9,629 nucleotides of DNA from DYJK01 sp964464825 (GTDB lineage Bacteria > Bacteroidota > Ignavibacteria > Ignavibacteriales > Melioribacteraceae), in assembly GCA_964464825.1 (NCBI GenBank), contig CAYXKL010000103.1:1-9629 (forward strand), written 5' to 3'. Both the position numbers and the translations under genes were made by a program. The number at the start of each line of letters is the position of its first letter. Within the stretch, counting starts at the first letter, position 1. This document shows positions 5,971 through 9,629 of the stretch, piece after piece. Under the pieces are notes generated by a model that did not search any database, had not been told where the DNA came from, and was given only the letters and a program-made list of their open reading frames with translations.

Positions 5971-7224
5971 TTATGCAGTCTTTCTATCGCTTTCGATGTA
6001 GAGAGGTTTTTCCCCTTTTGTAACAACTTCGCGGGTAATTAAACATTTATCAACATTATCTTGTGTTGGAAGTTCGTACATAATATCGAGCAGAATACCT
6101 TCTACTATAGATCGTAAAGCACGGGCACCGGTTTTTCTTTCCATCGCCTTGCGGACAATCTCATCAAATGCAAGTTGATCGAACTCTAACTCAACACCTT
6201 CCATCATAAATAATTTTTTGTATTGTTTGATAATTGCGTTCTTCGGTTCGGTGAGAATATTCTTTAATGCCTTAGCATTAAGAGAATGGAGTGGCGCCAG
6301 AATCGGTAATCTTCCAACCAATTCAGGTATTAATCCATACTTAACTAAATCTTCCGGTTGAACTTGTGTTACAAGATTGTCTTTATCATAATTTTCATTG
6401 CTGGATAGATCTGCATCAAAACCGATTGTGTTACGGTTAATTCTTGAGGCAACAACATTTTCTATTCCTTCGAAAGCACCACCACAAACAAATAGAACAT
6501 TTTTTGTGTTTATGTTTATTAAACTTTGTTCGGGGTGTTTTCTTCCACCGCGCGGCGGAACTCCGGCAACAGTCCCCTCTAAAATTTTAAGAAGTGCTTG
6601 TTGAACACCTTCACCCGATACATCACGTGTAATTGAAACACTTTCACTTTTGCGTGCAATCTTATCTATTTCATCTATGTACACAATTCCTTTTTGTGCT
6701 TTATCTAAATTATAATCTGCAGCTTGCAAGAGACGGACTAAAACTGTTTCAACATCATCACCGACATAACCAGCTTCTGTAAGAGTTGTTGCATCTGCTA
6801 TAGCAAATGGAACATCAAGAATTCTGGCAAGTGTTTGGGCGAGCAATGTTTTACCAACTCCGGTCGGTCCAATTAAAAGTATGTTGCTTTTTTCAATTTC
6901 CACTTCTTCCATTTCAAAGAGAGAAGAACTGGCGTTAATTCTTTTATAATGATTGTAAACGGCAACAGCTAATATTTTTTTTGCTAATTCTTGATCTATT
7001 ACATATTCATCTAGATTTTTTTTGATTAAGTCCGGTGTAAGATTAGCATTATATGTTTCTTTTTTATTGAAAGAGGCAACATTGTTTTTTAAAATATCTA
7101 CACTGGTTTTAATACAAATATCGCAAATGTAAACGTCCGGACCGGCAACCATACTAGTAACTTCGCTGCCGTCTCTTCCGCAGAAAGAGCATTTAACACT
7201 TTTCGGTTCTCTTGAGTCGTTCAT
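5971..7224 (-). CDS. clpX: ATP-dependent Clp protease ATP-binding subunit ClpX
   Basis: The 417-aa product is a full-length ClpX, the AAA+ hexameric unfoldase that feeds substrates into ClpP in the cytoplasm. The N-terminal zinc domain has Cys12, Cys15, Cys34 and Cys37. The AAA+ core carries Walker A GPTGVGKT (119-126), the pore-1 loop GYVG (152-155), Walker B VYIDEID (181-187), the RKH pore-entrance loop (228-230), the Arg-finger region GRLP (304-307) and sensor 2 GARALR (366-371). The tripeptide Ile267-Gly268-Phe269 is the IGF loop that docks on ClpP, so this ClpX should work with a ClpP encoded elsewhere; no clpP or tig lies next to it here, unlike the common tig-clpP-clpX order. Its ATG begins two bases after the stop codon of the TPR gene, with no strong ribosome site of its own, so translation is probably coupled to that gene. 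Confidence 0.98.
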   Translation of the reverse strand: MNDSREPKSVKCSFCGRDGSEVTSMVAGPDVYICDICIKTSVDILKNNVASFNKKETYNANLTPDLIKKNLDEYVIDQELAKKILAVAVYNHYKRINASSSLFEMEEVEIEKSNILLIGPTGVGKTLLAQTLARILDVPFAIADATTLTEAGYVGDDVETVLVRLLQAADYNLDKAQKGIVYIDEIDKIARKSESVSITRDVSGEGVQQALLKILEGTVAGVPPRGGRKHPEQSLININTKNVLFVCGGAFEGIENVVASRINRNTIGFDADLSSNENYDKDNLVTQVQPEDLVKYGLIPELVGRLPILAPLHSLNAKALKNILTEPKNAIIKQYKKLFMMEGVELEFDQLAFDEIVRKAMERKTGARALRSIVEGILLDIMYELPTQDNVDKCLITREVVTKGEKPLYIESDRKTA

Positions 7225-7226
7225 CT

Positions 7227-9068
7227 TCAGCCGTTATTTGTTGGTAAACTGTTTAATGCTGTACGGGCACGGTCGAAATATAAGGAGTTTGGGAATTTTT
7301 CAAGTATAATTTGATAATAACCTGACGCCTTTTGATAATCTTTCATCTCATAATGATAGATATTAGCTAACAAAAAAGTTGATTTATCAGCAAAAATCGC
7401 AATTTTTGAATTCTCAGATAGCTTTTCAAGTATCAAAATTGCCTCATTAAATTTTTTTTCACTTATAAATATATTAGAAAGTTTATAATTAGCAAACTCA
7501 TTTATTATAAATAAGTTAGGATTATCAGCTAAAGCTTTAAGTTCAATCGATGCCTCTTTTAGCTTATTTTGAAATAAGAGCATATCTCCATAAGCATATC
7601 GGGATAGATTTATGGAATCCTTTTGAGATGTACTAATTAATGATGAAAGTTCGATTGCGTCGTTTGAGAAATCTGTACTTGGACTATTAATTACATTCTT
7701 AAATATTCTTAAAGATTCTTTGAATTGACTTTCCCAGAATTTAATTCTCGCTAAATAATAATTAGCTTCTGCAATATTAGCTTGATCACCTCTTTTATTT
7801 TGAAGAACATTTTCAAGAAATGATTTTGCTGAAGTTAAATCATTCCTTTTTATTGCAATTATACTACGTGATATAGAAGAGAGAACAGAAAAATCTGATT
7901 GAGGAGATTTTTCATTAATTAGATTATAAAGACTATCGGCTTTTTCGTAATTGTGTAAGCGCTTCATATAAATTTCTGCAATTCGAAAAACCGCTTCTGT
8001 ATGAATTAAATTATTTGAATATTCATTTGCAATAGTTGTGTATGCATTTATAACATCATTGTATTTAACTGGATCATAAATTATTTCCTGATTAACCGGT
8101 TTCCAATTATTTGAATCAATCACAGTTTGATCAGCACTTGCTTCCAGAGTACGGGCATATGCTATCTTTGCATTCGGAATGAATTGCGATCGAGGAAAAT
8201 TATCAATCAAATATTTATAACCTTTTGAAGCCCAAAAGTATTGACGGTTACGGTAAGCATCTTGAGAAAAAGCGAAAATTGAATTTCCATTGGAATTAAT
8301 CTCATTTTCATATTTAATTACTGCTTTGTAAGCTTCATCGTAATTGCCAATCTGCAGATAACAGTAAGAAAGTAGATCGTATAGAATCGGTTGTTTGTTC
8401 TCATTTATAAAATTTACAATTGTATTTATAATAACATCGGAGGCAGTAGGTCTTTCAATAAAAGAAACTATTCTGGCTTTTACAATTCCTACTTGATCCG
8501 GACGAATCAGCAGTAAACTGCAATATTCTTTGACCGCATCGTCAAACCTCATGTTAACAGTATAAATATTTGCAAGATCGAGAGTGAAAATCATCGGGTC
8601 ATCAGCAAATACTTTCCCTCGCATCAAAATTTCTATAGCTTTATCGAACAGACGATTTTCTACTGCATAATTTGCTATAACTCTATAAATTACAAAAGAA
8701 GTTGGATCTGTTTTTAATCCGCGCTCCCAAGCTTCGTATGCAGCAGTAGTATTATCGAGCATGTAATACGATGTACCAAGCATGCCGTAAAGATTTATGT
8801 CTTGTGGTGATTCTTTTATTCTATCTTCAAGTAATTGTATTGATTCAGTGTATTTTTTTTGCTTAACAAATATCCGGTTAAGTCCATCGAAAAATTGGTA
8901 ATTCCACGGCTGGAGCGCAATCAATTCACGGTAAATGTTTTCTGCTTTTTCAAACTGCCCGGTCTGTTCATAGTTCTGTGCATAACGGAATTTGTTTTCA
9001 ATATTAGGATCGATTTGTGAATATAACTGAAAAGTAAAAAGCAATGATATGTAAATAAGCAGTTTCAT
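7227..9068 (-). CDS. Secreted or periplasmic TPR-repeat protein
   Basis: The 613-aa product begins with a Sec signal peptide (about residues 1-18, hydrophobic core then FQLYSQ) and is otherwise built of tetratricopeptide-type helix pairs. Clear repeats include about 25-55 (QTGQFEKAENIYREL), 58-90, 92-122, 125-150, 158-190, 228-255, 355-390, 430-462, 525-552 and 563-597 (DYQKASGYYQIILEKFP). The C-terminal units have the spacing seen in YbgF/BamD-like proteins, which bind envelope partners. No enzymatic domain, second membrane segment or lipobox cysteine is seen, so it should be soluble in the periplasm or surface-bound through a partner. Its start codon directly follows the stop codon of the FAD-oxidase gene (TAA then ATG), and clpX starts two bases after its stop, making it the middle gene of a tight operon. 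The partner and role are unknown. Confidence 0.87.
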   Translation of the reverse strand: MKLLIYISLLFTFQLYSQIDPNIENKFRYAQNYEQTGQFEKAENIYRELIALQPWNYQFFDGLNRIFVKQKKYTESIQLLEDRIKESPQDINLYGMLGTSYYMLDNTTAAYEAWERGLKTDPTSFVIYRVIANYAVENRLFDKAIEILMRGKVFADDPMIFTLDLANIYTVNMRFDDAVKEYCSLLLIRPDQVGIVKARIVSFIERPTASDVIINTIVNFINENKQPILYDLLSYCYLQIGNYDEAYKAVIKYENEINSNGNSIFAFSQDAYRNRQYFWASKGYKYLIDNFPRSQFIPNAKIAYARTLEASADQTVIDSNNWKPVNQEIIYDPVKYNDVINAYTTIANEYSNNLIHTEAVFRIAEIYMKRLHNYEKADSLYNLINEKSPQSDFSVLSSISRSIIAIKRNDLTSAKSFLENVLQNKRGDQANIAEANYYLARIKFWESQFKESLRIFKNVINSPSTDFSNDAIELSSLISTSQKDSINLSRYAYGDMLLFQNKLKEASIELKALADNPNLFIINEFANYKLSNIFISEKKFNEAILILEKLSENSKIAIFADKSTFLLANIYHYEMKDYQKASGYYQIILEKFPNSLYFDRARTALNSLPTNNG

Positions 9069-9623
9069 TTATTCTAAATACTTCTCATTAAAAATATTTC
9101 CGATAGAAAGAATTTTTTCAGGATCGAATACAAGTTTTACTTGAGCCATTTTTTTAATAATTTCTTCTCCGTACATATTTAGCAGATAATCTCTTTTAAG
9201 TTTACCAATACCGTGTTCAGCAGAAACAGTTCCATGCAGTCTGACTGCTTCGGCACAAATTTCCGAATAAATCTGTTTTGCCGATGCATATTCTTCCTGA
9301 TTTTCCGGCAGCATATTTAAGTGTGGATGTGAATTACCGAAATGACCGTATACTACATAATTTAGATTTGCATTCTTAACTTTTCTTTTACACCAATCAT
9401 AAAATTCCCGAAACTTCTCATTTGGTACCGCTACGTCAGTTCCGACTTTTTTCAATCCGCGTTGAGTGATGTATTCATTTACTTTCCAGGAGATTGCGTG
9501 CCGGAAATCTTTGAACTTTTCTTGTTCTTTTTTATCAACAGCAATCCAGGATTCTTCTTCTAATCCGTTATGTTTAACAATAAGTTCAAGCCAGTTATTA
9601 GTTATATCTTCCCCGTTATCGTT
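9069..9623 (-). CDS. FAD-linked oxidase C-terminal part (GlcD/D-lactate dehydrogenase family), truncated or broken at the right edge
   Basis: The reading frame is open for 184 codons up to the right edge and encodes the C-terminal domain of an FAD-linked 2-hydroxyacid dehydrogenase (GlcD, Dld or D-2-hydroxyglutarate dehydrogenase type), normally about 460 aa or more. The family motifs are present: YGHFGNSHPHLNML, with the metal-binding histidines, and GTVSAEHGIGKLKR, with the conserved Glu-His. Such enzymes oxidise D-lactate, glycolate or similar acids and pass electrons to quinone or a Cys-rich Fe-S partner. The frame contains no ATG; a TTG at 9453-9455 would give 128 residues, but the sequence upstream of it (for example EEESWIAVDKKEQEKF) still reads as family sequence, so that TTG is not the true start. 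A TAA at 9624-9626, three bases from the edge, interrupts the frame. The N-terminal FAD-binding half is outside the window. It abuts the TPR gene. Confidence 0.85.
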   Translation of the reverse strand, partial: NDNGEDITNNWLELIVKHNGLEEESWIAVDKKEQEKFKDFRHAISWKVNEYITQRGLKKVGTDVAVPNEKFREFYDWCKRKVKNANLNYVVYGHFGNSHPHLNMLPENQEEYASAKQIYSEICAEAVRLHGTVSAEHGIGKLKRDYLLNMYGEEIIKKMAQVKLVFDPEKILSIGNIFNEKYLE

Positions 9624-9629
9624 TTATTC

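Noticed and set aside
6398..6604. 68-aa plus-strand open frame inside clpX
   Set aside because: It is antisense to the conserved core of ClpX and shows only the mirror of its codons.
9069..9455. TTG at 9453-9455 as the true start of a 128-aa protein
   Set aside because: The frame remains open and family-like for another 56 codons upstream, so the TTG is an internal Leu codon.

Overview
The window reads as ordinary chromosomal DNA from an AT-rich Gram-negative bacterium of the Bacteroidota/Ignavibacteriota/Chlorobiota (FCB) kind. The reasons are a secreted family that, as I remember it, is mostly seen in Bacteroidota-like genomes (4576-5829), short lipoprotein-like or Sec signal peptides ending in AQS or YSQ, and one promoter matching the Bacteroidota pattern TTG-N20-TAnnTTTG (5850-5880). 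Ignavibacteriota is my best guess, but it rests on recall and not on a search. No phage, transposon, CRISPR or RNA gene is visible, and no gene-free stretch exceeds about 220 bases.

Layout, left to right. A GC-rich hairpin (2-22) lies just past the end of a minus-strand B12-binding radical SAM gene (34-1512). A 218-base divergent intergenic region (1513-1730) separates it from a plus-strand two-component pair, a sensor kinase (1731-2756) overlapping an OmpR/PhoB-type response regulator (2746-3456). A 12-bp stem-loop (3456-3485) serves both this pair and the convergent minus-strand genes that follow. Those are, in order of transcription from right to left, a secreted protein of a family usually labelled 'asparagine synthetase B' (4576-5829), a fumarylacetoacetate hydrolase-family enzyme (3808-4464), and an FmdB-type zinc-ribbon protein (3498-3746).

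A second minus-strand block fills the right part: the C-terminal part of an FAD-linked oxidase of the GlcD/D-lactate dehydrogenase family (9069-9623, broken or cut at the window edge), a secreted TPR protein (7227-9068), and clpX (5971-7224). These three abut or nearly abut (0 and 2 bases between them), so they are very probably one operon, closed by an AT-rich inverted repeat at 5918-5955.

Functionally the genes are a mix of housekeeping (clpX), regulation (the two-component pair), redox or organic-acid metabolism (FAD oxidase, FAH enzyme) and poorly known proteins. I do not see a coherent new defence or biosynthetic system. The items most worth a second look are the secreted glutamine-amidotransferase-like protein with a misleading common annotation, the B12 radical SAM enzyme of unknown substrate, the clpX-TPR coupling, and the in-frame stop at the right edge.
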